Assembly: GCF_048569485.1 (NCBI RefSeq)
Contig: NC_134359.1
Coordinates: 32,431,496 to 32,495,495, forward strand
Direction: 5' to 3'
Length of the DNA: 64,000 nucleotides
Origin: Anomaloglossus baeobatrachus
Taxonomy: Eukaryota > Chordata > Amphibia > Anura > Aromobatidae
Shown in pieces: positions 46,825 through 57,893 of this stretch. A program made the position numbers and the translations under genes. Within the stretch, counting starts at the first letter, position 1. Each line of letters starts with the position of its first letter. The notes beneath the pieces are model-generated. The model had not been told where the DNA came from. It searched no databases and worked only from the letters and a program-made list of their open reading frames with translations.

Positions 46825-47085
46825 CCATTTACAGTTTCCTATGCTATAGAATTGCAATGTATCTGCAAAAATTGGATGCCATACTATGGTTTCGGGCTTT
46901 TTTTCTCGCACCCTTACATGAATGGATGAGTCTCATCCGATTTTTGGAGAAAAATGTGCATGCTTCTGTAAGGGAAAAAAATCGTCTGTCTGCAGCGCCC
47001 CATTGAATAACATTGGTCTTAGCGCTGTCCATTTTTTTCACGGATAGCACTCGGACCGAAAATATAGTCGTCTGCGCCTAGCCTA
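46825..47085. repeat. Interspersed repeat, copy 2
   Basis: Related to 35926-36210 as described there; ends near 'gcgcctagcctaag'. Confidence 0.55.
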
Positions 47086-47111
47086 AGGATAGGTAATGAA
47101 AAAACACTTTT

Positions 47112-47548
47112 GGGTACGATTCCACTTGCGCATAGTTTCTGATGCGGGAGCATCGGAAGCAATATGCTAATGACCCTCTCCTGCGAGCATCAGCCGAGGG
47201 TCATGTGACTGTGATGTGATCTTGCGATCGGATCACAGCTGCGGAGAAGAGGGAGGGAGCACTTTCTCCCCATCTCCTCCGCTGCCTGTCTCTTTGCATA
47301 TCGCACTGCAGTTGGATGACATGCAAGTGCAGTGTGATGTTTCACATGCTCCCTTAGACTTGTATGGGGGCGTGTGAGCTGAAAATCGCTGCCAAACGCA
47401 GTATGCTGCGATTAATTTCTCATTCCGATATGGCATGAGAAATCAATCGCAGATGGACGCTGCCCAATAGTTTTGCACTAGAGGGAGAGCAATGCGATGT
47501 TTTATCGGATTGCACTCGTCCATGCAAAACGCTAGTGGAACCGAACCC
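47112..47548. mobile_element. MITE, probable TTA type
   Basis: Ends 'gggtacgattccacttgcg' and inverse ('gctagtggaaccgaaccc'). T-rich flanks. It abuts the next MITE through TTTA. A related sequence occurs around 49850-50160. Confidence 0.65.
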
Positions 47549-47552
47549 TTTA

Positions 47553-47943
47553 GGTCATGCTCCCAATTGCAGAAACGTTGCATATTTTTTCTACTGCGTT
47601 TTTCTACAGGTATCCACAATAAAAAAGCAACAATAATTTGCTTTTTATTGTGTTTTTTTGTGTTTCTTATGCATTTTCTTTTATTTCTGCACTGCGGATT
47701 TTAACTTTTTCCCTTTTCTTTTTTTTTTTTTAATTTTTTTTGCCAAAATGCTAGGATTCTACACTTAAGAACGCAATTTACATTTTTACACGTGTTTTTC
47801 GGTCTCCCCAGAAAAGTCTATGGGAAAAAAACACACAATGTCTAAAGTGGAATGAGATTCCTAAACTGTTAAACGCAGCAGTTTCTGCACAAAAATGCAG
47901 CAGAAAAAAAAAGTAATTGTTTACACTGCATGGGAGCATGGCC
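47553..47943. mobile_element. TTA-flanked MITE
   Basis: Ends GGTCATGCTCCCAATTGCAG and inverse (CATGGGAGCATGGCC); TTA at 47550-47552 and 47944-47946. 391 bp, A/T-rich. A further 'ggctacgttcgcacgc' MITE end starts at 47947. Confidence 0.75.
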
Positions 47944-48151
47944 TTAGGCTACGTTCGCACGCATTTTTGACCTAAAAAGCCTAAATAAAAAGTTAATATT
48001 TTTACAGATGGTTTTTTTTTTTGCTTCTTTTCTTTGAACCTTTGTTATTTTGGTGCCATTTTAATTGGGTAGATTAAGGTTGTATTCACACACAGCAGCC
48101 TGAAACATCAGCCTTGTGCCACGGCAGTGTTTACACTGCTAACTCATGAAT

Positions 48152-49776
48152 AGGGATGATCGGACTCATGGAACCTCAGGTTTGCCGGGTTCTGCTGAAC
48201 CGTAGTTAAAAGTTTGGTTCAGTCCCCAAACTTGACCCCAAACCCCATAGACGTTAATGGAGACCCGAACTTTTGTGCTGTAAAATAGTTGTAGTTATGG
48301 CTAGGGGGGTGCAAAAGGAAGCAAAGTGGGGCTAAGAGCAGGACAGTTACCCTTGCAACAAATGTGTATTGGTAAATGACTTAAAGTGGCCCCATAGCAC
48401 TCATGGCTATATAGGAAGTAAATGAAGAAACTAAAAATGTTAAGGGTGCACCCTATGCAGGTGCGGAACAATCACAGGGATCGCAAAAGGGCCCGGGAGT
48501 ACAGGGGGCCCGCCGGCCCCAGCCCCTGCTTCAGCTGGATATATGTCTGAGGCTGCATTTCCAGCTGAAATGCATTGCGGTGCAGAGATCCGTCGGGTCC
48601 CTGTAGTGCGATACACGCTGCCGGCCAGACAGAAGCCAGCAGCTTTCGTCTGTGTACCAATGACGGAGGGCAGCACATGGCAATGACATCATCGGTTGCA
48701 ATAGCACCGACACCAATGAAAGCTGCCGGCCACTGTGCACTGGCTACACAGTAGGACGCTACGCGACGTGGGAACCAGGAATGGTGAGTTCAGTGTTGTT
48801 GTTTTTTGCATTAGACAGACCGCACACATATTTACCAGGATGGGGATATATATACCAGGAGGGGGACAGTAGATACCAGGAAGTGGATAGTACATACCAG
48901 GAGAGGGACAGTATATACCAGAAGGAGCCCAGCAGGGGAACAGTATACACTAGGAGGGCCCCAGGAGGGGAACAATAGATACCAGCAAGGGGACAGTATA
49001 TATCAGGAGGATCCCAGGATGGGGACATTTATACCAGGATGGTGACATATATACCAGGATGGAGATATTTTTACAAGGATGGGGTTATATATACACCAGG
49101 ATGTGGCCTAGAATGGGGAACATATATACTAGGATGGAGGACATATATGCCAGGATGGCAGACATACTTACCAGGATGGGGGGCATATATACCAGGAAGG
49201 GGAACATATTCAAGAGGAAGGAGCCCAGGATGGGGACATATGAACAGGGGGGGGACATTACTACGTAATGGGGGAGTGGGCAACTCATAAGTCTTTATAG
49301 GATTTAGAAAGCTAAATGTATACATGCATCTGACCAACATAAGGGGGGGGGCTCAGGTAAAAATTTTGCACCAGGGCCCATCGAATTCTAGTTATGCCAC
49401 TGCCCCCACGGAGTCATTTTTATGAGTATACAGAGAGAGGAGTAAGAAAAATAACCTAAAGCTGTCCCTCACTCGAGCGGCGTCCTGACCCTAGGCTAGT
49501 CAGAGCACAATGGCGGTGCTATCCATGATCCGGCAGTTATACAGGCCAGGTCACGTGATGTGCCGACCAATCACCGCAATGCCAGTACTCAGCACGGTTG
49601 TGATCGAAAAGCTCGTTGACGGTCTGTGCTGCAGCCTTTCAACAAACTTTATTCAGCATCGAACTTTGAACTCAACCACGGACTAATGGGAGAAGTCCGT
49701 TTTCAGATTTGAGCATCGGACACTAGGTCTCTGATACGGACCCCAAACTTTACAGTTCGGGTTCGCTCATTCCTAC
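48152..49776. mobile_element. Foldback MITE with nested element
   Basis: The left end 'agggatgatcggactcatgg' through 'cccgaacttttgtgctg' is roughly inverted at 49680-49775 ('cagttcgggttcgctcattc'). Between them lies another interspersed element (about 48430-49400), ending 'caccagggcccatcgaattc', with an internal minisatellite. Confidence 0.6.
48826..49255. repeat. Minisatellite, about 18-21 bp
   Basis: Imperfect repeats of 'taccaggatggggacatata'. Read on the other strand the unit resembles the 18-bp array at 6725-7110. Confidence 0.85.
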
Positions 49777-50178
49777 CTGTGAACTATGCCTAACCAGCAA
49801 AGGAAAAGGCAGGGAGGACGTGATTCATACTCAGTCCTCGCACATGAGCGTATGAATCGGAGGAGTGCAATGAGAGGAAATCTCGCATTGCACTCTGACC
49901 AATGTTACTCAGTGAGGCAGAGCACATCTGCAGTTTTCTTTTCATGCCGATTCCAGGTAAGAAAACAATTGCAGCAAGCTGCGACTGACTTCGCAAATTG
50001 GATCGTGTGCACCATACAAGTCTATGGGTGCATGTGAAACATTGGACTGCACTCAGATGTATCAGTACAGTTTGATATACGCAGAGACAGGCAATGGAGA
50101 AGATGGAGAAATTAATCTCTCCATCTTCTCCGCACCTGGGACCCGATTCTCACATGTGACAAAATCAGATCACAGTGA
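49777..50178. repeat. MITE-like sequence
   Basis: Contains short palindromes ('gaagatggagaaattaatct' with inverse) and phrases shared with 47112-47548. Non-coding; ends unclear. Confidence 0.45.
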
Positions 50179-51655
50179 ACGACACTCGGCTCGCGCTCGC
50201 AGCAGATGACTCTCGGCTCATGCTCGCAGCAGAAGATACTCAGCTCACGCTCGCAGCAGAAGACACTCGGCTCATGCTCGCAGCAGAAGACACTCGGCTC
50301 ACGCTCGCAGCAGATGACACTCGGCTCACGCTCGCAGCAGAAGACACTCGGCTCACGCTCGCAGCAGAAGATACTCGGCTCATGCTCGCAGCAGAAGACA
50401 CTCGGCTCACGCTCGCAGCAGAAGACACTCGGCTCACGATCGTAGCAGATGACGCTCGGCTCACGATCGCAGCAGAAGATACTCAGCTCACGCTCGCAGC
50501 AGAAGACACTCGGCTCATGCTCGCAGCAGAAGACACTCGGCTCACGCTCGCAGCAGATGACACTCGGCTCACGCTCGCAGCAGAAGACACTCGGCTCACG
50601 CTCGCAGCAGATGACGCTCAGCTCACGCTCGCAGCAGAAGATACTCGGCTCACGCTCGCAGCAGAAGACACTCGGCTCACGATCGTAGCAGATGACGCTC
50701 GGCTCACGATCGCAGCAGAAGACACTCGGCTCACGCTCGCAGCAGAAGATACTCGGCTCACGCTCGCAGCAGAAGACACTCGGCTCACGATCGTAGCAGA
50801 TGACGCTCGGCTCACGATCGCAGCAGATGACGCTCGGCTCACACTTGCAGCAGATGACACTCGGATTGCGCTCACAGCAGATGACACTTGGATCGCGCTC
50901 GCAGCAGATGACACTCGGTTGGTGCTCGTAGCAGATGACACTCGATTGGTGCTCGTAGCAGTTGACACTCAGCTCGTGCTCCCAGCAGATGACACTCAGC
51001 TCGTGCTCCCAGCAGATGACACTCAGCTCGTGCTCCCAGCAGATGACACTCAGCTCGTGCTCCCAGCAGATGACACTCAGCTCGTGCTCCCAGCAGATGA
51101 CACTCAGCTCGTGCTCCCAGCAGATGACACTCAGCTCGTGCTCCCAGCAGATGACACTCAGCTCGTGCTCCCAGCAGATGACACTCGGATTGCGCTCACA
51201 GCAGATGACACTTGGATCGCGCTCGCAGCAGATGACACTCGGTTGGTGCTCGTAGCAGATGACACTCGATTGGTGCTCGTAGCAGATGACACTCAGCTCG
51301 TGCTCCCAGCAGATGACACTCAGCTCGTGCTCCCAGCAGATGACACTCAGCTCGTGCTCCCAGCAGATGACACTCAGCTCGTGCTCCCAGCAGATGACGC
51401 TCGGCTCACACTGGCAGCAGATGACACTCGGTTGGTGCTCGTAGCAGATGACACTCAGCTCGTGCTCCCAGCAGATGACACTCAGCTCGTGCTCCCAGCA
51501 GATGACACTCAGCTCGTGCTCCCAGCAGATGACACTCAGCTCGTGCTCCCAGCAGATGACACTCAGCTCGTGCTCGCAGCAAATGACACTCGGCTCGTGC
51601 TCACAGCAGATGATGACACTTGGCTCCCGCTCTCAGCAGATGACACTCGGCTCAG
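50179..51655 (+). repeat. 27-bp minisatellite, about 55 units
   Basis: Units such as 'ctcgcagcagatgacactcgg' + 'ctcacg' repeat every 27 bp. Because 27 is a multiple of three, one frame stays open for about 530 codons of LTLAADDTR-type repeats, and other frames are also open. A 12-unit block (324 bp) is itself repeated: the 'tcggattgcgctcac' variant recurs at 50861 and 51185. I see no start context, domain or flanking exon signal, so this is not called a gene. Confidence 0.9.
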
Positions 51656-51930
51656 CCCTGCTGTCTTCGGCGCTGCGGTCACTTGCTTCTGGGCCCGCTC
51701 ATTATGCTCATGCATATTCACTTCACTACGGACCCAGAAGCAGCAGCAGCACCAGAGACAGCAGTGACGGGGACAGATGAATATAGAAGTTCCTGCTGTC
51801 CATGTGCTATCACAGATAGCACACGGAGCGCAAACTGACAGCACACGCTGAACACACACACGGAACACGCACACACATACGCATCCACACCACGGACTGT
51901 GAAAAACACGTTTTTATGAAGGGGGCCTTA
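51656..51930. repeat. MITE right part
   Basis: Contains paired inverted phrases ('cttctgggcccgctcattat' and 'cggacccagaagcagc') and ends 'gaagggggcc' before TTA (51931-51933), like other TTA-type MITEs. It is probably the right end of the element that carries the 27-bp array. Confidence 0.5.
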
Positions 51931-51933
51931 GGC

Positions 51934-52239
51934 TGAGTTCACATGTTTAGTAATCATCCGTCAGATCAGATCTTGCAGAGATGGTGGGATTTTATTGTTT
52001 TATCTTAGCTAGTCTTAAAGGTACAGTGTCATTACAGACATGAGGCAGTAGTCTGCAGTGTGAATCTTATAAAACATGTATAATTGGGTGATAAGTTGCC
52101 CATTTGTTCAGTAACATTGTATAATTAGCTGTTTTCTTTGTTTTCCCCACAGAGCATGAAGTAATAGCTGCAGGGTAATGGGTTGCTAAGGGCAACAGTG
52201 GAAATTCTTCCAGACACTTTCCTGAAGCGCCTACACTAG
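51934..52239. other. No gene; upstream flank
   Basis: A possible MITE end ('ggctgagttcacatg') is followed by unremarkable DNA leading to the promoter region. No gene. Confidence 0.4.
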
Positions 52240-52605
52240 GCTTCTCTGGCGCCCCCAGTGTCTGTTACAGGAACTGCACCCGAGCCCCATGTCCCAGCAG
52301 TGCAGCCTCCCGTCAGCGCTGCTCCAACGATTTTTTTTCCCAATCGCCACGCCCCGTTTACAACGTCACTGCGCCCTCTAAACCACGCCTCCTCGTGGAC
52401 CCACCTCACGAATAGTTGCCTTCTATTGGACAATGTCTGTTAGTCCCGCCTATCCCGCATTCTGACTGGTTGTCATTTTTGTCTGTCATTGGCTGCTCTG
52501 AGCCGCCCGGCCCCGCCCTAGCTGTTAGTCGCGGAGGAGGAGGCGGCGAGAAAACAAAAACAATCGTTCGGCGCCGCCATCTTGGCCCGAGCTCCGTGCA
52601 GCTGA

Positions 52606-52677
52606 ATGGGCAGCGATGAGAGGACTCGGCGGGAGGAGGAGGCGACTTGTAGGCCGGACACGCGGCGCGGACACTGA
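52606..52677 (+). other. Upstream ORF 1 in acvr2a leader
   Basis: An ATG followed by 22 further codons and TGA, encoding a highly charged peptide (MGSDERTRREEEATC...). Whether it is transcribed depends on the start site. It could reduce initiation at the main ATG. Confidence 0.45.
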
Positions 52678-52809
52678 GCGGCCTCACCGGAGACAGTGAC
52701 CGGGAGCCTGGCCTGGAACCGCGCGTCCACAAGAGCCGTCCCCGAGCGCGTCCGCCCGCCCGCTCGCTCCACAGAGCAGAGTTTGCCTTCTCCCCGCCAC
52801 CCCCGGGAC

Positions 52810-52866
52810 ATGGGGGCCCCGCTCTCCCGGCTGCTGCTGCTGCTCACTCTGCCCTCCGGCTGGTGA
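52810..52866 (+). other. Upstream ORF 2 in acvr2a leader
   Basis: ATG in good context (G after the ATG, A at -2, G at -3) and 18 codons, MGAPLSRLLLLLTLPSGW, then TGA. It ends 83 nt before the acvr2a ATG. The peptide is leucine-rich and resembles a signal-peptide core. A translational control role is inferred, not shown. Confidence 0.5.
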
Positions 52867-52949
52867 CCGGCGCCGCCTCCTCCCGCGACACCGCGACTAT
52901 CGGCGACATCACCGTGTGGATCTATCCGGAGCCGCCGCCGTCCGGAGCC

Positions 52950-53004
52950 ATGGGGGCCGCCACCAAGCTGGCCTTCGCCGTCATCCTCATCTCCTGCTCG
53001 TCAG
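52950..53004 (+). CDS. acvr2a: acvr2a coding exon 1 (activin receptor type 2A)
   Basis: This exon begins the type II receptor serine/threonine kinase that binds activins, myostatin/GDF and some BMPs at the cell surface and phosphorylates type I receptors, leading to SMAD signalling. The 18 codons plus one base encode MGAATKLAFAVILISCSS and the first base of the next Gly codon. Human ACVR2A starts MGAAAKLAFAVFLISCSSG, so only two residues differ, and the human exon also ends at this point. The segment is the hydrophobic signal peptide. The ATG has a strong context (GAGCCATGG) and is preceded by a CpG-island leader. A consensus donor, TCAG/GTGAGA, follows at 53005. The extracellular cysteine-rich domain, membrane segment and kinase are encoded by later exons outside the window. 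ACVR2B starts differently (MTAPWVALALLW), so the paralogue is excluded. Confidence 0.95.
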
Positions 53005-53030
53005 GTGAGAGGAGCGGGGACTGCACTGAG

Positions 53031-54840
53031 TACGGGGGCATGGAGGCTATATATACTCCTATATACGGGGGCATGTTACCTATATATACTCCTATATACG
53101 GGGGCATGGAGGCTATATATACTCCTATATACGGGGGCATGTTATCTATATACTCTTGTATACGGGGGCATGGAGGCTATATATACTATATACGGGGGCA
53201 TGGAGGATATATATACGGGGGCATGTTACCTATATACTCTAATATACGGGGGCATGGAGGCTATATATACTCCTATATACGGGGGCATGTTACCTATATA
53301 CTCCTATATACGGGGGCATGGAGGCTATATATACTCCTATATACGGGGGCATGGAGGCTATATATACTCCTATATACGGGGGCATGGAGGCTATATATAC
53401 TCCTATATACGGGGGCATGTTACCTATATACTCCTATATACGGGGGCATGGAGGCTATATATAGTCCTATATACGGGGGCATGTTACCTATATACTCCTA
53501 TATACGGGGGCATGGAGACTATATATACTACTGTGAACGGGGGGGGGCATGATATCTGTATACTCCAATATATATGGGGGCACAAAAGCTATATATACTG
53601 CTGTGTACGGGGGCATGTTATCTGTATACTATATACGGGGGCATGAAGGCTATATATACTACTGTATACGGGGGGCATGTTATCTGTATACTCCTATATA
53701 CGTGGGCATGGAGGTTATATATACTCCTATATATGGGGGCATGTTATCTGTATACTGCTATATATGGGGGCATGTTATCTGTATACTGCTATATACGGGG
53801 GCATGTTATCTGTATACTGCTATATACGGGGGCATGGAGGTTATATATACTCCTATATACTGGGGCATGTTATCTGTATACTCCTATATACGGGGGCATG
53901 GAATCTATATATACTGCTGTGTACGGGGGGCATGGAATATATTGTGTATACTGCTGAATAGGAGGCATGGAATGTATACGGGCAATGGATTCTATGCAGT
54001 GTATATACTGGAATCTATATATTGTATATACCACAGTATATTGGGGCATGTAATTTATATACTGTGTATAACGCACTATTTTGAGGCAAGGAATCTGTAT
54101 ATACTGCTGTATACTGGGGCATGGAATCTATATATTGTATATACTGCTGTATACTGGGGCATGGAATCTATATATTGCATATACTGCTGTATACTGGGGC
54201 ATGGAATCTATATATTGCATATACTGCTGTATACTGGGGCATGGAATCTATATATTGTATATACTGCTGTATACTGGGGCATGGAATCTATATATTGTAT
54301 ATACTGCTGTTTACCTGGGCAAGGAATGATACTGTATACCTCTGTGCACTGTATACGGGGGCATGGAGTCCTCTGTATACTGTATATACCCCCTTGTGCT
54401 GTATACGGGGGCATGTAATCCTCTATATACCACTCTGCACTGTATACGGGGGGGGCATGTAATGCTTTATATACTGTGTATACTGCTGTGCACTGTGTAC
54501 AAGGAGCATGGAATCCTCTATATACTGTAAATACCGCTGTGCACTTTATACAAGAGCTCTATTCACTATATGTACGGCTGTGCTGTATACGGGGGGCATG
54601 GAATCCTCTATGTACACTTGCTGTGCACTGTATACAGGGGCATGTCATTTAAATACTGTATATACCGCTGTGCTGTTTACGGGGGCATGTCATCTAAATA
54701 CTGTATATATCGCTGTGCTGTATACGGGGGCATGTCATCTAGATACTGTGTATACTCGTACTCTGTATGGGGCATGTACTCTTCTGTATACACCCTGCTG
54801 TGTTCTGTATATACTGTTGTATGCCACATACAGCGAGGCT
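53031..54840 (+). repeat. 33-bp minisatellite in acvr2a intron 1
   Basis: Units of 'tacgggggcatggaggctat' + 'atatactcctata' (33 bp) begin 27 bp after the exon 1 donor. Near-uniform units run to about 53520; further right they become diverged ('ggggcatggaatctatatat' forms, 54110-54320) and then degenerate. Several frames stay open through it because 33 is a multiple of three. Confidence 0.95.
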
Positions 54841-55505
54841 GTAATCGTCTATATACTTTTTTGTATCCAGGTTGTATGTAATAATCTATATACTGTATGA
54901 GTTGTGTAATGTATCGACTGTTCTATATACTCCCATTTGATGTATGTATATGAACTGTCATCTATATACTGTATGTATATAGGAAGCTTGGATTGGTCCA
55001 TTCTCTGTATACAGGGATTATACTGGTGGACTGATCTATATGCAGAGGCCAATTGTTGTGTGTACTGTGTATACAGCGACTATATGACTGTATACTGACC
55101 TGTGTGTACAACGATTATATGTAATACATCTGTACTCTGTATATACAGGAGTTGTGTAATAGAGCTATGCACTGTGTATATAGGGGTCATTCAATGTATA
55201 TACTGGGCTCCTGTAATACAGTTGTGCACTGTATATATTGGGGCCATGTAATGTATGTACAGGGGTCCTGTAATAGAAATATGCACTACATATAGGGGCT
55301 GTGTAATGTAATATATGTAGGGGTCTTTTATTAGTGCTATGTAGTGTTTGTGTAACACAGCTATACACTATATATAGGATACGTGTGTGTATATAATATA
55401 TATGTCCTGCAATAGAGTTAGACACTGTATATATGGGGGTCATGTAATGTATATACAGGGGTCCTGTAATAAAGCTATAGACAGGAGTCCTGTAATAGAG
55501 CTGTG

Positions 55506-55592
<87 letters not shown>

Positions 55593-55633
55593 GTATATTT
55601 TACAGGCTCTCTATGCATTACACAACCTCTAAT

Positions 55634-55673
<40 letters not shown>

Positions 55674-56060
55674 CTCCTGTAGTAGAGAAATAGGGCTGTG
55701 TACTGTGTGTGTATATATGGGAGTTGTTTAGTGTGTGCATATATAGGGCTCCTGTAATAGAGCTATACACTGTATTTAGAGGTTGTGTATTGTGTGTGTA
55801 TATATGTGTGTAATGTATGTACAGGGGTTCTGTAATAGAACTATGCACTGCATATATAGGGGTTGTGTAGTGTATATGCTGTATGTGTACATATAGTAGT
55901 CTTGTAATAGAGCTGTGAATTGTGTATGTGTATATATAAAAAATATATATGTATGTTTATGTTGTTAGATCTCTATACTGTGTATTCAGGTTCTGTCATA
56001 GATGTATATTCAGGTGTCTATATATACAGTGATCTGTGTACATGATATACACTGGGGTCA
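54841..56060. repeat. Degenerate minisatellite and AT tracts
   Basis: Diverged repeats of the type 'tgtaatagagctatgcactg' + 'tgtatatagg' continue the low-complexity zone. Pure TA runs lie at about 55507-55590 and 55640-55672. No coding sequence. Confidence 0.85.
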
Positions 56061-57545
56061 CATTACATATTTTCTTTACAGTTATTTGCTTTCTGTCATC
56101 TCTGCAATCCGCCTCTTGCGTTGGTAGATCTTTACCAGGACACCATTATATACGGTGTGTATAGGGAGGTATGGAAGGACGGCGTGCTCCACTTATGGGG
56201 GGGATCAGGTACATGTACTCGGTCCGTGTGGTGTAGTTGTGCCTGTACGTGGCCAGTAATCTCTGTAATGTGGCTCCTCAGGTTCTGTTTTGTATACGTT
56301 GGCATAGAACTGTGGGAGCAGACGGCTCTGGGGGTCTCGTGTAGCACAGTTGTGAGTATATAAGCTGCCCCCCCACCAGTCTGTGCAGCTGCCACTACTA
56401 TGACTGGTAAATGTGGCTGCTCTATATATCATGTATGATCCTTTGATTGTTGGAGTTCTGAATGTAGGAACACTGAAGATGACACTTTGGCTCCTTTTTT
56501 CAGGATTAACCGGCGCCCCCACTACAAGCTCCTGCCAGGCACCCAGGACGCCTCTGGAGTGTAGAGCATTAACCCTGCACTCCCCAGTCTCAGGGTGCCC
56601 GGAAGAGCATTTCAGGACATCCATCCATGTGCAACCCTGAAACTCAACCTTTTATTGACCATCTTGCTGTCTTGAGGCATCAGTCCTTGCATTTGCTGAG
56701 CTTGACACGGAAATGTATCCACATATTGGTGCAAGTAATGGCTGCACGCCTGATAGTTTACATTAAAAACAGCTGGATGGGAGCTTTTGATAGAGTATCT
56801 TGCTCTAAGTGGTGTAAGCAGGTGGCCGGCTATAGGCAAACACGGAGCACAAATCCTCCCGGTGACAGATAAGTTGCTGCAGTTGCGTTTCTCACGTAAT
56901 GGAAGGTGACATTCTGGGGGGGAAGGGGGGGGTGTCTGGATATTTTTTTATTTTATTAACTTTTTCCCTCCTTTTACTGCTGATCTCCATTAAGATGGAT
57001 TCTGTTTATTACAAGAAAGTTTATTACTGCATCATTTCTATAAAAATTGTGTGAAGTTTTTGGATTACTGTTTATACAAGGAATATTCCCAAAATTGCAA
57101 GTTATCCCCTGCAATACATGAGATTGGTGGCTGCAACCCCGGGAATGGCAGAGCGGAGGTACACACACCCTACTTTACGCCATTCATTGTCTATGGGACT
57201 GCTGGAACAATTGGTCTTGATGAGATGTGCTGGTGTAAGGCGCTCCTGATTCATGAAGAGGGGTGCACAGTACACGAATCAGAAGCATCGCATTTTTAAT
57301 TCCTGGTCGAGTTGTATCAAAATGATACGGCTTTTCAAATCTTTATTTTTTACTCTTGAATTCTGGCCTAAAACCTTCCATGAGTCTGGGTCAATTAATG
57401 GAGCAGAGGTCAAGCATGGTCACCTCCAGTCCATCCCGGACAGGGCTGTAGTCTTAACTGCTGGGGATGACAGTGGTTGCACCTTCAGAGATTGTTATCC
57501 ACTATTTTAAGAATAGGGAATAATTTGCTTTTTTCACATAACCCT
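56061..57545. other. Intron DNA, no feature recognised
   Basis: Mixed sequence without clear repeats. Open frames up to about 140 codons (minus strand, 56205-56624) show no domain and no codon-level sign of a gene. Confidence 0.4.
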
Positions 57546-57549
57546 TTAA

Positions 57550-57889
57550 AGTGAATCTCACCAGGTTTTTGATACCCCATTTGAGAGCAGCATGATGTAG
57601 AGACAGAGACCCTGATTCCAGTGGTGTCACTGAGCTGTTTGTCATTTTGATAAAATCAATGTTTTCTCTGCTGCATATCTTGCTGTTAATACAGAGCTGA
57701 TGAATATGCTGGACTACCTGGCAGCACGACAACTAGTCATGTAATGATGATCTCCTGCTGATGAACCAGTGATTTTATCAAAACTACACTAAGCAGCCCA
57801 GTAAGTGACACATCACTGGATTCAGGATCTCTGCCCCTACATTACGGTGCTCTCAGATTAGGTGGTAAAAACCTGGTGACCGAATCCCT
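57550..57889. mobile_element. TTAA-flanked MITE
   Basis: Ends AGTGAATCTCACCAGGTTTT and inverse; TTAA at 57546-57549 and 57890-57893. 340 bp; Kolobok-type inferred. Confidence 0.8.
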
Positions 57890-57893
57890 TTAA

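Larger units (their letters stand above)
52240..52949 (+). promoter_or_regulatory. acvr2a: acvr2a CpG-island promoter and 5' leader
   Basis: The only long CpG-rich stretch next to a gene start in the window. It has reverse CCAAT boxes (ATTGG at 52425-52429 and 52488-52492), a GC box (CCCCGCCC, 52511-52518) and a strong YY1-type motif GCCGCCATCTTGG at 52573-52585. No TATA box is evident. YY1 motifs of this type often sit close to the start site of CpG-island genes, so transcription probably begins near 52550-52600, giving a 5' leader of about 350-400 nt; the exact start cannot be read from DNA. Two upstream ORFs lie in the leader. Confidence 0.8.

Noticed and set aside
50175-51767. 530-codon plus-strand open frame of LTLAADDTR repeats
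   Set aside because: It is the read-through of a 27-bp tandem array; other frames and the other strand are also open, there is no domain, and no splice or promoter context.
1-52235. A second host gene upstream of acvr2a
   Set aside because: I searched the open frames for known domains and found only transposase and LINE remnants; the upstream flank of this gene is gene-poor in other vertebrates too, from memory.
52863-52949. N-terminal extension of the acvr2a frame (ASSRDTATIGDITVWIYPE...)
   Set aside because: There is no in-frame ATG before 52950; the frame only opens from a GTG. The 52950 ATG matches the known protein start.
53549-54418. 289-codon frame rich in Ile/Tyr/Cys
   Set aside because: Translation of the intron 1 minisatellite, not in the acvr2a frame, with no independent gene signal.
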